Shown: positions 49,590 to 59,756 of the stretch, piece by piece
Position numbering within the stretch: the first letter of the stretch is position 1
How the letters are laid out: each line of letters opens with the position of its first letter
Assembly: GCF_000517265.1 (NCBI RefSeq)
Contig: NZ_AYSJ01000014.1
Coordinates: 608,740 to 672,739 of the forward strand
Direction: 5' to 3'
DNA from: Photorhabdus khanii NC19
Lineage (GTDB): Bacteria > Pseudomonadota > Gammaproteobacteria > Enterobacterales > Enterobacteriaceae
DNA: 64,000 bases
Notes under the pieces: generated by a model
Databases searched by the model: none
The model's input: only the letters and a program-made list of their open reading frames with translations
Told to the model about the DNA's origin: nothing
Made by a program: the position numbers and the translations under genes

Positions 49590-50131
49590 TATACGTTTAT
49601 TCCCATGGGATGCAAGATTCCGAAAATATTTATTACGGTCACGTAACACCTTCAAATTAAATTATCGGATAATAAAACTGTTAATAAATAAAGAGAAAAA
49701 ATGTTGAGAGTGGAATATATAGATAAAATTGTTTATGAATGCGTTTAATTAATTGCATTGATTAAATCGAAGCTCTATTTGTATATATTGTAATCATAAT
49801 GGCAACACCTATGCTGCATCTCCGGTATATCTGAAAGCTCACATCAAATAGTATTTATGATGAACCTTTTGTGCTTTTATTTTGTATCAAAAAGTACAAA
49901 TCAGCACAATTAATCAAACTAATAATATATATATAAAACAAAGAATTAAAAATATATTTTCATATGCGATGAACATAATTCGTTGTGTTTGGGTGAAATT
50001 TAACCTATTTAAGGTATATCCTCTTAAAACAAATGGTTGAAGTGATAAGGGTTATCATTACCATTATGTGGTAACGAGAATGCTCCGATAACAGCGGCAA
50101 AAAATTGCTAAAGAAAAATATGAGGTCAACG
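49590..50131. other. gene-free region upstream of suf
   Basis: About 540 A/T-rich bases without a gene. The 3' part (about 50040-50131) holds the Fur-like operator and the sufA promoter and leader; the rest shows no recognisable structure. Confidence 0.55.
50044..50062. promoter_or_regulatory. Fur box upstream of sufA
   Basis: GATAAGGGTTATCATTACC agrees with the Fur consensus at 15 of 19 positions and lies 70 bases before the sufA ATG. The E. coli suf operon is repressed by Fur and activated by OxyR, IscR and IHF; only the Fur-like site is evident here. Confidence 0.7.
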
Positions 50132-50500
50132 ATGACAAATAGTGTTGAAACCTTCTCTCTGAATGAAACCGCATGGCAAGGAATCACCATCACAGAGAGA
50201 GCCGCAGCACAGATCCTAAAATTGATGCAGCAGAACCCACAAAGTAAAGGGTTATATCTGGGGGTTAAACAGTCAGGATGTGCCGGCTTTGGCTACGTGT
50301 TTGAGATGGTTAACGATCCTGCGCCTGATGATTTACTGTATGAAAATGAAGGGGCATGTCTATATGTTCCCCTGAAAGCTATGCCATTTATCGATGGAAC
50401 TGAAGTTGATTTTGTTCGTGAAGGTTTAAATCAGATATTTAAATTCAATAATCCAAAAGCTCAACATGCCTGTGGGTGTGGTGAAAGCTTTGGTATATAA
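50132..50500 (+). CDS. sufA: Fe-S cluster carrier SufA
   Basis: A-type iron-sulfur carrier of 122 aa, the E. coli length, that passes clusters from SufBCD to apoproteins. The three ligating cysteines are in SGCAGFGY and the C-terminal CGCGESFG. ATG 50132 with GAGG at 50122-50125 is chosen over an upstream in-frame TTG (50105). First gene of sufABCDSE, the stress/iron-limitation Fe-S assembly operon. Confidence 0.95.
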   Translation: MTNSVETFSLNETAWQGITITERAAAQILKLMQQNPQSKGLYLGVKQSGCAGFGYVFEMVNDPAPDDLLYENEGACLYVPLKAMPFIDGTEVDFVREGLNQIFKFNNPKAQHACGCGESFGI

Positions 50501-50512
50501 GTGTACCAATAT

Positions 50513-52009
50513 ATGTCTCAGAGCAATGTAGAAATCAGCGATGATGTGCAGACCTGGCTCAGCGATCATCGTTATAAAGAGGGTTTTTTCACTCAGGTCG
50601 CGACTGATGAGTTGGCTAAGGGGTTGAGTGAAGACGTTGTGCGGGCAATTTCCGCAAAACGTAATGAGCCTGAATGGATGCTGGCGTTTCGGCTGGAGGC
50701 TTATCGCCATTGGCTGGGAATGGAAGAGCCGCACTGGTTGAAGGCGAATTACCCTAATCTCGATTACCAGGACTATAGCTATTATTCAGCACCTTCATGC
50801 GGTGCCTGTGATGATAGTTGTAGTTCGCAATCCGGTGCTATGCAGGCAACGGGTGCAGAGCAAACGAATAATTATTTGACGGTAGAGATTGAAGAGGCAT
50901 TTGATAAGTTGGGCGTTCCTGTGCGGGAAGGTGAAGCTGTCGCAGTAGATGCTATTTTTGATTCAGTTTCTGTCTCAACAACCTATCGGGATAAATTAGC
51001 GAAAGAAGGCATTATTTTTTGTTCATTCAGCGAGGCAATACAGGAATACCCTGAATTAGTCCGTCAATATCTCGGCAGTGTGGTTGCAAGTCACGACAAT
51101 TTCTTTGCCGCGTTGAATGCCGCGGTTGCTTCTGATGGTACTTTTGTTTACGTGCCAAAAGGGATTCGGTGCCCGATGGAACTCTCCACCTATTTTCGTA
51201 TCAACGCGGCGAAAACCGGTCAATTTGAGCGCACCATTCTGGTTGCTGATGAGGGCAGTTATGTCAGCTATATAGAGGGATGCTCTGCACCTGTACGTGA
51301 CAGCTATCAACTGCACGCTGCTGTTGTGGAAGTGATTATCCATAAAGATGCCGAAGTAAAATACTCTACTGTACAGAACTGGTTTTCAGGCGGTGACAGT
51401 GAGGGGGGAATTCTTAACTTTGTGACTAAAAGAGCATTGTGTGAAGGTGAAAATGCCAAAATGTCCTGGACGCAATCAGAAACGGGTTCAGCAATTACCT
51501 GGAAATATCCAAGTGTGATCCTGAAAGGGGATAACTCGATTGGCGAATTTTTCTCTGTCGCCCTTACTAATGGTACTCAACAGGCAGATACCGGCACCAA
51601 GATGATCCATATTGGGCGTAACACCAAATCGACCATTATTTCAAAGGGTATTTCTGCTGGCCGTAGCCAGAACAGTTATCGTGGGTTGGTGAAAATATTG
51701 CCGGGAGCGGAAAATGCCCGTAATTATACTCAATGTGACTCCATGCTGATTGGTACTGAATGTGGCGCGCATACATTTCCCTATGTAGAAGTACAGAACA
51801 ATACTGCGCAACTGGAGCATGAGGCGACAACTTCCCGCATTGGTGAAGATCAATTGTTCTATTGTCTGCAACGCGGCATTAGTGAGGATGATGCGATTTC
51901 AATGATCGTTAATGGTTTCTGTAAGGATGTGTTCTCTGAACTTCCCCTTGAATTTGCCGTTGAAGCGCAGAAATTACTGGCAATTAGCCTTGAACATAGT
52001 GTTGGGTGA
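50513..52009 (+). CDS. sufB: Fe-S scaffold subunit SufB
   Basis: 498-aa scaffold component of the SufBC2D complex on which clusters are assembled. The beta-helix core includes the CDSMLIG segment (Cys corresponding to the sulfur-receiving Cys405 of E. coli) and the C-terminal family signature [23 protein letters not shown] (in parts). ATG 50513 is preferred; GTG 50501 directly after the sufA stop is possible but adds four non-conserved residues. sufC follows after 57 bases. Confidence 0.95.
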   Translation: MSQSNVEISDDVQTWLSDHRYKEGFFTQVATDELAKGLSEDVVRAISAKRNEPEWMLAFRLEAYRHWLGMEEPHWLKANYPNLDYQDYSYYSAPSCGACDDSCSSQSGAMQATGAEQTNNYLTVEIEEAFDKLGVPVREGEAVAVDAIFDSVSVSTTYRDKLAKEGIIFCSFSEAIQEYPELVRQYLGSVVASHDNFFAALNAAVASDGTFVYVPKGIRCPMELSTYFRINAAKTGQFERTILVADEGSYVSYIEGCSAPVRDSYQLHAAVVEVIIHKDAEVKYSTVQNWFSGGDSEGGILNFVTKRALCEGENAKMSWTQSETGSAITWKYPSVILKGDNSIGEFFSVALTNGTQQADTGTKMIHIGRNTKSTIISKGISAGRSQNSYRGLVKILPGAENARNYTQCDSMLIGTECGAHTFPYVEVQNNTAQLEHEATTSRIGEDQLFYCLQRGISEDDAISMIVNGFCKDVFSELPLEFAVEAQKLLAISLEHSVG

Positions 52010-52066
52010 ATTCTCCCTGTTTCCCTTTTTTATGACAGAACGTTAAGCCGTTCGAAGGCATGTAAT

Positions 52067-52813
52067 ATGTTAAGTGTTAAAAATTTACGAGTCAGTGTGG
52101 AAGGTAATGAAATCCTGAAAGGATTAAATCTTGAAGTTAAACCGGGTGAAGTTCATGCCATTATGGGACCGAATGGCTCCGGTAAAAGTACATTATCGGC
52201 AACGTTAGCTGGCCGTGAAGAGTATGAAATTGATGATGGTGAAATCATCTTTAAAGGAAAAGATTTACTGGAATTTGAACCGGAAGAGCGGGCTGGTGAG
52301 GGGATTTTCCTGGCTTTTCAATATCCGGTGGAAATTCCGGGTGTCAGTAATCAATTCTTCCTGCAAACGGCAGTGAACGCTGTCCGTGAATATCGTCATC
52401 AGGAGCCGCTGGATCGCTTTGATTTTGCCGATTTTATCGAAGAAAAAATAGAACTGCTGAATATGCCGCAAGACTTGCTGACACGTTCAGTCAATGTCGG
52501 TTTTTCCGGTGGTGAGAAAAAACGTAACGATATTCTGCAAATGGCCGCGCTGGAGCCGACACTCTGTATTTTAGATGAAACAGATTCAGGTCTGGATATT
52601 GATGCACTGAAAATTGTTGCTAATGGTGTGAATTCCCTGCGTGATCCAAACCGCTCATTCATTATTGTGACTCACTACCAACGTATTTTGGATTACGTGA
52701 AACCTGATTTTGTCCATGTGCTGTATCAGGGGCGGATCATTAAATCCGGTGATTTCAATCTGGCGAAAAAATTGGAGGAGCAAGGCTATGGCTGGCTTAT
52801 TGACCAACAGTGA
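52067..52813 (+). CDS. sufC: Fe-S assembly ATPase SufC
   Basis: Soluble ABC-type ATPase (248 aa) of SufBC2D. Walker A GPNGSGKST (about 34-42), Q-loop in LAFQYPVEIPGVSN, the atypical signature FSGGEKKRNDILQM and Walker B LCILDETDSGLDIDALK are the SufC hallmarks. It overlaps sufD by 26 bases. Confidence 0.96.
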   Translation: MLSVKNLRVSVEGNEILKGLNLEVKPGEVHAIMGPNGSGKSTLSATLAGREEYEIDDGEIIFKGKDLLEFEPEERAGEGIFLAFQYPVEIPGVSNQFFLQTAVNAVREYRHQEPLDRFDFADFIEEKIELLNMPQDLLTRSVNVGFSGGEKKRNDILQMAALEPTLCILDETDSGLDIDALKIVANGVNSLRDPNRSFIIVTHYQRILDYVKPDFVHVLYQGRIIKSGDFNLAKKLEEQGYGWLIDQQ

Positions 52814-54101
52814 AAAAGCTGAAAAGACGCGTCAGGTTGCAGAGCGTAATCAGCAAGCCTTAGCGCGTTTCGCTGATTTGTATCATTGCCGCCATGGTGA
52901 TGATTCATCTCATGCCAGTCTGCATTGGCAGCAAGTGACTAAAACCCGGTTTCCTCAATTCAGACATGAAGATTGGCGCTATACTCCGCTGGAACAACTG
53001 TTAAGCCAGCAATACAGTGGCAAAACCTGGGAATTGACCGTAGCACAATGCGAACAACTGGCGATTCCGATGGATTGCTGGCGTATCGTTATGGTGGATG
53101 GTTGTTTTTCTCCTTTACTGAGTTCCTGTGAATTTGGGCCGTATCAGTTGAGTTTACTGGATAACAAAAGTGGGCTTCCGGCGTCGATCCAGAGCGAGAT
53201 TTTTCTGCATTTGACAGAAAGCCTTGCTCAACAGCCTTTGGTCATGACATTAAAAGCCGGGCAAGTTGCGGAAAAACCCCTTTATCTGCTGAATATAACC
53301 AGTGGTTATTGTAATGAAGCATTAAATACCAGCCATTACCGCTATCACATTACTGTGGGAGCGAATGCAGGCGCCAGAGTGATTGAACATTTCGTCAGTA
53401 CTGATGAGCAGCAACCCCATATGACAGGAAGCCGATTGACCGCAGACGTGGGGGATAACGCCAGCTTAATCCATATAAAACTGGGCGTTGAGAATAGTGA
53501 GAGCTACCACTTTGCACATAACGATATTGTGGTTGGTCGTGATGCCCGGGTGAAGAGCACCAGTTTTCTGTTAGGTGCCGGGCTTGGTCGACACAATACC
53601 AGCGTTCAACTTAATGGCGAAGGGGCGAATCTGTCGTTGAACAGCTTGTTGTTGCCGCAAGGAAAAGAGGTCGCTGATACCCGTACTTATCTGGAACATA
53701 ATAAAGGCCATTGTGAAAGCCGCCAGTTGCATAAAACAATTGTGATGGATCAGAGTAAAGCGGTATTTAACGGCATGATCAAGGTGGCGCCTCATGCACT
53801 GAAAACCGATGGGCAGATGACCAATAACAACTTGTTATTAGGTAAACAGGCAGAAGTGGATACCAAACCTCAACTGGAAATTTACGCTGATGATGTGAAA
53901 TGCAGCCATGGTGCGACTGTTGGCCGGATAGATGAAGAACAACTGTTCTATCTGCAATCACGTGGTATCAGCCGGTGTGATGCGCAACATATGATTATAT
54001 TTGCTTTTGCTGCCGAACTTACTGAATCTATTGAAGATGAAGCCCTGAAAACTGTTGTCATGAAGCACATTAAACAGCGTTTAGCGGGAGTGGAAAAATG
54101 A
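52788..54101 (+). CDS. sufD: Fe-S assembly protein SufD
   Basis: SufB paralogue of 437 aa (E. coli 423) that completes SufBC2D and takes part in iron acquisition by the scaffold. The beta-helix and the C-terminal [23 protein letters not shown] signature (in parts; conserved His) are present. ATG 52788 with GGAGGAG upstream lies inside the sufC end; the frame is open further 5' within sufC without family similarity. Confidence 0.94.
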   Translation: MAGLLTNSEKAEKTRQVAERNQQALARFADLYHCRHGDDSSHASLHWQQVTKTRFPQFRHEDWRYTPLEQLLSQQYSGKTWELTVAQCEQLAIPMDCWRIVMVDGCFSPLLSSCEFGPYQLSLLDNKSGLPASIQSEIFLHLTESLAQQPLVMTLKAGQVAEKPLYLLNITSGYCNEALNTSHYRYHITVGANAGARVIEHFVSTDEQQPHMTGSRLTADVGDNASLIHIKLGVENSESYHFAHNDIVVGRDARVKSTSFLLGAGLGRHNTSVQLNGEGANLSLNSLLLPQGKEVADTRTYLEHNKGHCESRQLHKTIVMDQSKAVFNGMIKVAPHALKTDGQMTNNNLLLGKQAEVDTKPQLEIYADDVKCSHGATVGRIDEEQLFYLQSRGISRCDAQHMIIFAFAAELTESIEDEALKTVVMKHIKQRLAGVEK

Positions 54102-55336
54102 CCTTCTCTGTAAAAAGGGTGCGACAGGATTTCCCGGTACTCACTCAGCAGGTCAATGGGTATCCACTGGTTTATCTTGATAGTGCCGCCAGTGCTCAGA
54201 AGCCGGTTTCGGTTATAGAACGGGAAAGTGAATTCTGTTTACACCAGTATGCGGCGGTTCACCGGGGAATTCATACTCTCAGTTCTGCGGCTACTCGTAT
54301 GGTTGAAAATGTACGCCACCAGATGGCGCAATTCATCCATGCTCAAAGTGATGAAGAGATTGTTTTCGTCAAAGGTACGACGGAAGGGATTAATCTGGTA
54401 GCTAACAGTTATGGCCGCAAATTTATCAATAGTGGCGATAATATTGTGATTACTGAAATGGAACATCACGCCAATATTGTTCCGTGGTATATGCTGGCGG
54501 AACAAATTGGGTGTGAAATCAGAGTATGGTCACTGAATGAAACCGGTGAGCTGGATCAATCGGTTTTAACATCCCTGATTGATTCACGTACTAAATTACT
54601 TTCTTTTACTCACCTGTCTAATGTGCTTGGCACCGTGAACCCTGTACGTGAAATTATACAACAGGCAAGAAGAGTGGCTGAAGAGTGGGGTGGTCAGTTA
54701 CATATTCTGGTTGATGGCGCTCAGGCCATTATGCACAAGAAAGTTGATGTGCAGGATCTGGGGTGCGATTTCTATGTTTTTTCCAGCCATAAATTATACG
54801 GACCAACAGGAATTGGCGTGCTTTATGGGCGTAAATCCCTTCTGGAAGCCATGCCACCTTGGGAAGGTGGCGGAGCAATGATCAAACACGTCAGCCTGCA
54901 AAAAGGGATAACCTATGCGGGATCACCATGGCGGTTTGAAGCGGGGACGCCGAATATAGCGGGAATTATTGGCCTTGGCGCTGCGGTTGATTATGTCACT
55001 TCACTGGGGCTGGATGAAATTCAGCAACATGAACAGGCGCTGATGGATTATGCGATGACTCGGCTGAAAGAGGTTAGGTCACTGAAATTATATGGTCCTG
55101 AGCAACGTCAGGGGGTTATTGCGTTCAACCTTGGCCGTCATCATGCTTATGATGTGGGAAGTTTCCTTGATCAATATGGCATCGCGATTCGTACCGGGCA
55201 TCATTGCGCACTTCCGCTGATGGAGCATTATCATGTTCCCAGTATGTGCAGGGCGTCACTGGCGATTTATACTACGCAAGAAGAGATTGATGCTCTTGTT
55301 GCTGCATTGCAGCGGATAGAAAAACTGCTTGGTTGA
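54098..55336 (+). CDS. sufS: cysteine desulfurase SufS
   Basis: PLP-dependent type II cysteine desulfurase (412 aa) supplying sulfur as persulfide. The Schiff-base Lys is in [13 protein letters not shown] and the catalytic Cys in [25 protein letters not shown] and LSNVLGT are cofactor-site segments. The first base overlaps the sufD stop (ATGA). Sulfur is handed to SufE encoded next. Confidence 0.95.
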   Translation: MTFSVKRVRQDFPVLTQQVNGYPLVYLDSAASAQKPVSVIERESEFCLHQYAAVHRGIHTLSSAATRMVENVRHQMAQFIHAQSDEEIVFVKGTTEGINLVANSYGRKFINSGDNIVITEMEHHANIVPWYMLAEQIGCEIRVWSLNETGELDQSVLTSLIDSRTKLLSFTHLSNVLGTVNPVREIIQQARRVAEEWGGQLHILVDGAQAIMHKKVDVQDLGCDFYVFSSHKLYGPTGIGVLYGRKSLLEAMPPWEGGGAMIKHVSLQKGITYAGSPWRFEAGTPNIAGIIGLGAAVDYVTSLGLDEIQQHEQALMDYAMTRLKEVRSLKLYGPEQRQGVIAFNLGRHHAYDVGSFLDQYGIAIRTGHHCALPLMEHYHVPSMCRASLAIYTTQEEIDALVAALQRIEKLLG

Positions 55337-55374
55337 GACGGTTACAGATCGAAAGGGTGATAAAGGAAAAAGTC

Positions 55375-55791
55375 ATGGCAAGTTTGCCCGACCAAAATAG
55401 ATTGTTACGTAATTTTTCCCGCTGCCAAAATTGGGAAGAAAAATATCTCTATATGATTGAACTGGGGGCGAGGTTGTCCCCATTGACTGACGAACAACGT
55501 CAATCTGAGCATTTAATCGCCGGTTGTCAGAGTCAGGTGTGGATTTTGCTGAGGAAGAATGACCAAAGCAAAGTGGAATTTGTTGGAGACAGTGATGCCG
55601 CTATTGTGAAAGGGCTGGTTGCGATGGTTTTTATTCTTTTTCAGGATAAGACGCCTCAGGAGATTCTGGATTTGGATGTAGCTGAATATTTTGCAAAACT
55701 TTCTCTGGAGCAACATTTAACACCATCACGGACACAGGGGCTACATGCGATGATATATGCCATCCGCAATACGGCAAGTAAAATGGTTTAA
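55375..55791 (+). CDS. sufE: sulfur acceptor SufE
   Basis: 138-aa sulfur-transfer protein, the E. coli length, which accepts persulfide from SufS on the Cys in AGCQSQVWI and stimulates the desulfurase. ATG 55375 follows AAAGGAAAA and matches the family start ([17 protein letters not shown]); an upstream start at 55333 overlaps sufS and is not conserved. Last suf gene; a weak hairpin TCGCGGC/GCCGCGA (55814-55841) follows without a T-run. Confidence 0.94.
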   Translation: MASLPDQNRLLRNFSRCQNWEEKYLYMIELGARLSPLTDEQRQSEHLIAGCQSQVWILLRKNDQSKVEFVGDSDAAIVKGLVAMVFILFQDKTPQEILDLDVAEYFAKLSLEQHLTPSRTQGLHAMIYAIRNTASKMV

Positions 55792-55914
55792 GTGGCAGTC
55801 TTACGCGTTTCTTTCGCGGCTGATAATATACACGGCCGCGACAGGTGAATAAGGCTACAACCATTCGCGCTTAATTTATCCGATAACATTCAGAAGTCAT
55901 TCCAGGAAGCAAGC

Positions 55915-56985
55915 ATGAAACGAGTTTTAACGTTTATCGGCATGTTGTTGTTAAGTGCGCTGACTAATACCGTCAGCGCTACAGAATATACCTTGCCCCC
56001 TGCCAATAGTCGTTTAATTGGCGAAAATACGACATTTGTTGTGCCAGATGACGGACGTTCTCTGGAGGCCATTGCCGCCGAATATCAAATTGGATTACTG
56101 GCAATGCTGGAAGCTAACCCCGGTACCGATCCTTATTTGCCTGCTCCGGGTTCTGAACTGATTATTCCATCCCAAATGTTGTTGCCTGATACACCGAGGC
56201 AGGGGATTGTGATTAACCTTGCGGAGCTCAGACTCTACTATTTTCCGAAAGGAAAAAACAAAGTCATCGTTTATCCCATTGGCATTGGACAGCTTGGTCG
56301 TAATACACCGGTGATGACAACATCGGTAAGCCAGCTGATTAAAGATCCAACCTGGACGCCGACTAAGAATATCCGTAAGCATTATGCTGAACGGGGGATT
56401 ATCTTACCTGCGGTTGTTCCTGCTGGCCCGGAAAACCCAATGGGAGCATTTGCTTTGCGTTTAGCCGCTGGACGCGGGGAGTACTTGATTCATGGTACTA
56501 ATGCTGATTTTGGCATCGGTATGCGGGTGAGTTCGGGTTGTATCCGTCTGCGTCCTGATGATATTGAAGCTGTGTTTAACACGGTTTCCCGTGGAACCAG
56601 AGTACAGATTATCAATGAAGCCGTTAAGTATTCTGTTGAGCCAGATGGTCAGCGTTATATTGAAGTCCATCAGCCGTTGTCTAAAAAAGAGGATGATGAT
56701 CCACAAACATTACAAATTATCCGATCAGCTGGTTTGAACAAGTTCATTGATGATAACAAGACAGATAAAAATATTGTTGAACAAGCGATTGTACGCCGCT
56801 CTGGTATACCGGTGCTGGTAAGTGAGAATACACAGCCTGAAATACAACAGGGTCTGCCAGAAGAAAATAGAGTACCGATGGAAGACGATGCTAAAGATGC
56901 AGAACAAGAAGTCAATGAGGTTGTGTCTGAATCGTTTAAATTACCACCATTATATCAGCCTGGGCCAATATATCGGGAAAATTAA
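55915..56985 (+). CDS. ldtE: L,D-transpeptidase (LdtE/YnhG-like)
   Basis: Periplasmic YkuD-type transpeptidase (356 aa; E. coli LdtE about 334). It has a signal peptide (ending SALTNTVSA), a LysM-like segment (about 43-88, DDGRSLEAIAAEYQIGLLAML in part), and a catalytic domain with HGTNADFGIGMRVSSGCIRL (Cys nucleophile, upstream His). The charged C-terminal ~100 residues are longer than in E. coli and end with PPLYQPGPIYREN. Relatives form 3-3 peptidoglycan crosslinks or attach Lpp. Position between suf and lpp matches E. coli ynhG (ldtE), which decides the name among the paralogues. Confidence 0.88.
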   Translation: MKRVLTFIGMLLLSALTNTVSATEYTLPPANSRLIGENTTFVVPDDGRSLEAIAAEYQIGLLAMLEANPGTDPYLPAPGSELIIPSQMLLPDTPRQGIVINLAELRLYYFPKGKNKVIVYPIGIGQLGRNTPVMTTSVSQLIKDPTWTPTKNIRKHYAERGIILPAVVPAGPENPMGAFALRLAAGRGEYLIHGTNADFGIGMRVSSGCIRLRPDDIEAVFNTVSRGTRVQIINEAVKYSVEPDGQRYIEVHQPLSKKEDDDPQTLQIIRSAGLNKFIDDNKTDKNIVEQAIVRRSGIPVLVSENTQPEIQQGLPEENRVPMEDDAKDAEQEVNEVVSESFKLPPLYQPGPIYREN

Positions 56986-57040
56986 TATTTTATTGCGGAC
57001 AAGGAGGTCAGCAAATATTTGTTTAACAGAATTTCATGGT

Positions 57041-57077
57041 AAAAAAACGGCGCACAGATAGACTGTGCGCCATTTTT
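57041..57077. terminator. bidirectional terminator between ldtE and lpp
   Basis: GGCGCACAG (57049-57057) and CTGTGCGCC (57063-57071) are exact complements with a five-base loop. T(5) follows on the plus strand and a run of seven A (57041-57047) gives the T-run for the minus-strand lpp mRNA. Confidence 0.93.
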
Positions 57078-57095
57078 GTACTTTATTACAAAAAA

Positions 57096-57332
57096 TTATT
57101 TTTTGTAGGAACGAACTTGGTTATCCAGACGCTGATTTGCACGAGCTGCATCGTCTTTAGCGGCTTGAATATCAGTACGCACTGCATTCACGTCATTGCT
57201 CAGTTGATCAACTTTTGCATTCAGAGTTTGAACGTCAGAAGACAGTTGGTCAACCTTAGCAGTGCTTGAACAACCAGCCAACAGAGTAGAAGCCAGAACT
57301 ACTGCACCCAGTACAATTTTAGTACGATTCAT
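57096..57332 (-). CDS. lpp: major outer-membrane (Braun) lipoprotein Lpp
   Basis: 78-aa lipoprotein, the E. coli length. The signal peptide ends in the lipobox LLAGC with Cys21 as lipidation site; the rest is a trimeric coiled-coil of heptads ([20 protein letters not shown]) ending in SYKK, whose last Lys is the expected attachment to peptidoglycan. ATG 57332 follows AGAGGGT. The leader TGGAGATTAACTTAAATCTAG is close to that of E. coli lpp. Usually the most abundant cell protein; L,D-transpeptidases attach it to the wall. Confidence 0.96.
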   Translation of the reverse strand: MNRTKIVLGAVVLASTLLAGCSSTAKVDQLSSDVQTLNAKVDQLSNDVNAVRTDIQAAKDDAARANQRLDNQVRSYKK

Positions 57333-57772
57333 TATAATACCCTCTAGATTTAAGTTAATCTCCAAGTAGCCATATAAGTATTACACAAAGTTTTTTAGAA
57401 AGAGAATAAATTTTTGTCATGAAAACCAATTATTTCAAATTTTCTCTTTAGTAGGTGGGCAATTTTCATCTGAATGTAAAGAAACAAAACGATTGAGTAA
57501 CATTTTAATCAAAGAAATCCTATTCCATAAGGGGATGATATTCTCCGAAATAATTTTAGTTAAAAATTCTTATAAATAAAAAACACCACATCGAAGCCAT
57601 CTTGTGTCTATTGAGTCATAGGGACGTGTCTTACATGGAGACATTCCGCATACATAAATTTAGGGTTTCGCTTAAAACAAATTTGTTAACTGAATCTTAT
57701 TGTAGATAAGCATCTTGACAATACTCAGGTTGAATTCTAGGCTCAGATTCAAACTGGTAAGAGGAGTATTCT
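57333..57772. promoter_or_regulatory. lpp promoter and intergenic region
   Basis: On the minus strand AAAACTTTGTGTAATACT (TAATACT at 57383-57377 is the -10) is followed by GCTACTTGGAGATTAAC, nearly the same as the E. coli lpp promoter and leader. The other half (about 57480-57772) has no gene; it should hold the promoter of the crotonase gene on the plus strand (AAGAGGAG at 57758-57766 is its ribosome site). Confidence 0.75.
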
Positions 57773-58624
57773 ATGCTAATTGATCAATCCAACGAGTATT
57801 TTAATATCACCGTTGACAACGGGGTCGCTCATTTACAACTCAGTCGTCCCGAAAAGGCAAACAGCCTGGCACTGGCGTTCTGGAAACTATTTCCTGAGGC
57901 AATAGAGCAACTCAGTCGCTCAGGAGAGGTACGGGCAATGGTTATCTCTGCGCAAGGCAGCGCATTCTGTGGTGGGCTTGACTTGCAAATTTTCGCCTCC
58001 AGCAAAGAAACCCATACGACTAATCCTAATGAGCGGGAAGCTATGCAGTTTAGCTTATTACAAATGCAGGAGGCGATAAATGTATTGGAACGTGCCCGCT
58101 TCCCGGTCATTGCCGCAGTACAAGGAGCCTGTCTCGGTGCAGGATTTGACTTAATTGCTGCATGTGATTTTTGTTTTGCTTCTGAAAATGCGAAATTTCG
58201 TATAGAGGAAACCAATATTGGTATGATGGCTGACTTAGGTATCCTTCAGCGTCTGCAACATCTGATCCCTGGTGGTATGGCTCGCTATCTTGCACTCACA
58301 GGGGATACGTTACATGCCGCTCAGGCTCATGATTTAGGACTTGTGGTAAAGCTCTTCCCTTCTGCGGAGACATTGATCGAGGGGGCTTTAGCGATTGCCC
58401 GACGTATAGCGGATCGGCCTCCGGTTGCTATTAACGGGATTAAACGAGCCATGCTTTACAGTCGTGATCATGGTGTTTACGAATCATTGCAACAAACAGC
58501 ATTGTTGCAAGCTTCGATTTTTAGCCAGCAGGATATCTTATGCTCGATTCAAGCAAAAGCAGCTGGAGCAACAAGTGAGTTCCAGAACTTAAACGAAGTA
58601 GGTAAAGCGTTCGATGAGCGATGA
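57773..58624 (+). CDS. crotonase-family enzyme, dienoyl-CoA isomerase type
   Basis: Enoyl-CoA hydratase/isomerase superfamily protein of 283 aa. The oxyanion-hole strands are GSAFCGGLDLQ and QGACLGAGFDLI. The acidic residues Asp126, Glu146 and Asp154 (FDLIAACD; RIEETNIGMMADLGILQRL) have exactly the spacing (20 and 8) of Asp176/Glu196/Asp204 in rat delta(3,5)-delta(2,4)-dienoyl-CoA isomerase, so isomerisation of odd-position dienoyl-CoAs in unsaturated fatty-acid breakdown is a good guess. No other beta-oxidation gene is nearby and the gene is absent from this place in E. coli. A strong ribosome site (AGAGGAG) precedes ATG 57773. Confidence 0.85.
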   Translation: MLIDQSNEYFNITVDNGVAHLQLSRPEKANSLALAFWKLFPEAIEQLSRSGEVRAMVISAQGSAFCGGLDLQIFASSKETHTTNPNEREAMQFSLLQMQEAINVLERARFPVIAAVQGACLGAGFDLIAACDFCFASENAKFRIEETNIGMMADLGILQRLQHLIPGGMARYLALTGDTLHAAQAHDLGLVVKLFPSAETLIEGALAIARRIADRPPVAINGIKRAMLYSRDHGVYESLQQTALLQASIFSQQDILCSIQAKAAGATSEFQNLNEVGKAFDER

Positions 58625-59756
58625 TTAAGACAGAGATGCCGATAATATGTAAAGTGGGCTTTCCGCAAATGACGTAATGCCGGGAAACATCATCGTGGTT
58701 GAGGGTTAAGCCATTTTCTGATCAGTAAATAGAAAATGGCGTCATGACTACACAGGTTCGAATGAATAGGGCAGTATGGCTGAATGGATAGAAATATGGT
58801 GGAGACAATGACGCTAAGGTTGATGACCACATATTAGTTTTGTTTTAAAAGATAAATAACCACACCAACTAATAAAGTTTTTCCTTATTTAGTTTTCACC
58901 GATTGAACTATCTTGACTATTAAGCATAGAATAAATAGCCGGGATTTATTCGTTCATAGATCTCTGTAGCGGTGGCATTCCCCAGGAACACTGAATATAT
59001 TCTCATTCGCATATTATGAATGAGAATCACTCTTTCTTACTATTGTTTTATGTATTTGATTGCGAACTTGAAAATAACCTTAGCTGTGATGAATATAATA
59101 CAACTAACTTAATAATAACATAAACTTAACGTTTTCATTGGGAATTTATTATCCTGATTATATAAGAATAAGCGAGCTTTTTCATTTTATGTAAATAAAT
59201 ATCATTTTTTATATTTTATTTAAATATTATGTAATTTATCTTTTTGTATCAGATTTTATATTTATTTGGTATTTAACATATTGTGCTATTTGATAAAAAT
59301 AGTTGATTTTTATATGCACCTATTAGGAGAATCGGATTATTCAGTAACAGTCCATCCTATTAATGAATCGACTCATTGATGGAACGGGAATAGCCCGATT
59401 AATTATTTATATCCCGGTTAACATCCGGTCGGGAAATACCTGATCTGATTTGTTGTTTTCCTGATTTATTCTGACTGACTCCTGAATTCTTATTCGGTTT
59501 TCATACACTGAACTTTAAGCATTAAGTCTCTCAAAAATACCCTCTAACCCAATAATAGCGCTCAATATTGGCAACAACCAGACAACGTTCATGAATCATT
59601 GTTATACATAAAGACAGAAGAAAAATTTACCAATGCAAAAATCCCAGCTTAAGCTGGGGTCAAAACTGAGGTCTTATACGAAAGGTCATACACCTAAATA
59701 ATGTCCTGAAACACCGTCGCTTTTGCGGTGTTTCAGAAATAAAGTTACATATCAAA
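58625..59756. other. 1.1-kb gene-free region
   Basis: No supportable coding frame. It holds a perfect 10-bp hairpin GCCATTTTCT (58710-58719)/AGAAAATGGC (58731-58740), an inverted repeat ATTCTCATTC (58999-59008)/GAATGAGAAT (59018-59027) with Fur-like half sites, a very A/T-rich stretch (about 59035-59330), and two hairpins downstream of pykF (59643-59658 and 59707-59735). The A/T-rich centre may be foreign DNA. Confidence 0.55.
59634..59660 (-). terminator. pykF terminator
   Basis: The palindrome CCCAGCTTAAGCTGGG (59643-59658) is followed on the minus strand by ATTTTTG. A second perfect stem, TGAAACACCG (59707-59716)/CGGTGTTTCA (59726-59735), lies between it and the pykF stop and has no T-run. 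Confidence 0.75.

Noticed and set aside
45840..49600. CRISPR-like array suggested by repeated blocks
   Set aside because: The repeats are 70-150 bases long, few, irregularly spaced and mixed in orientation; they are duplicated hok leaders and flanks, and no cas gene is present.
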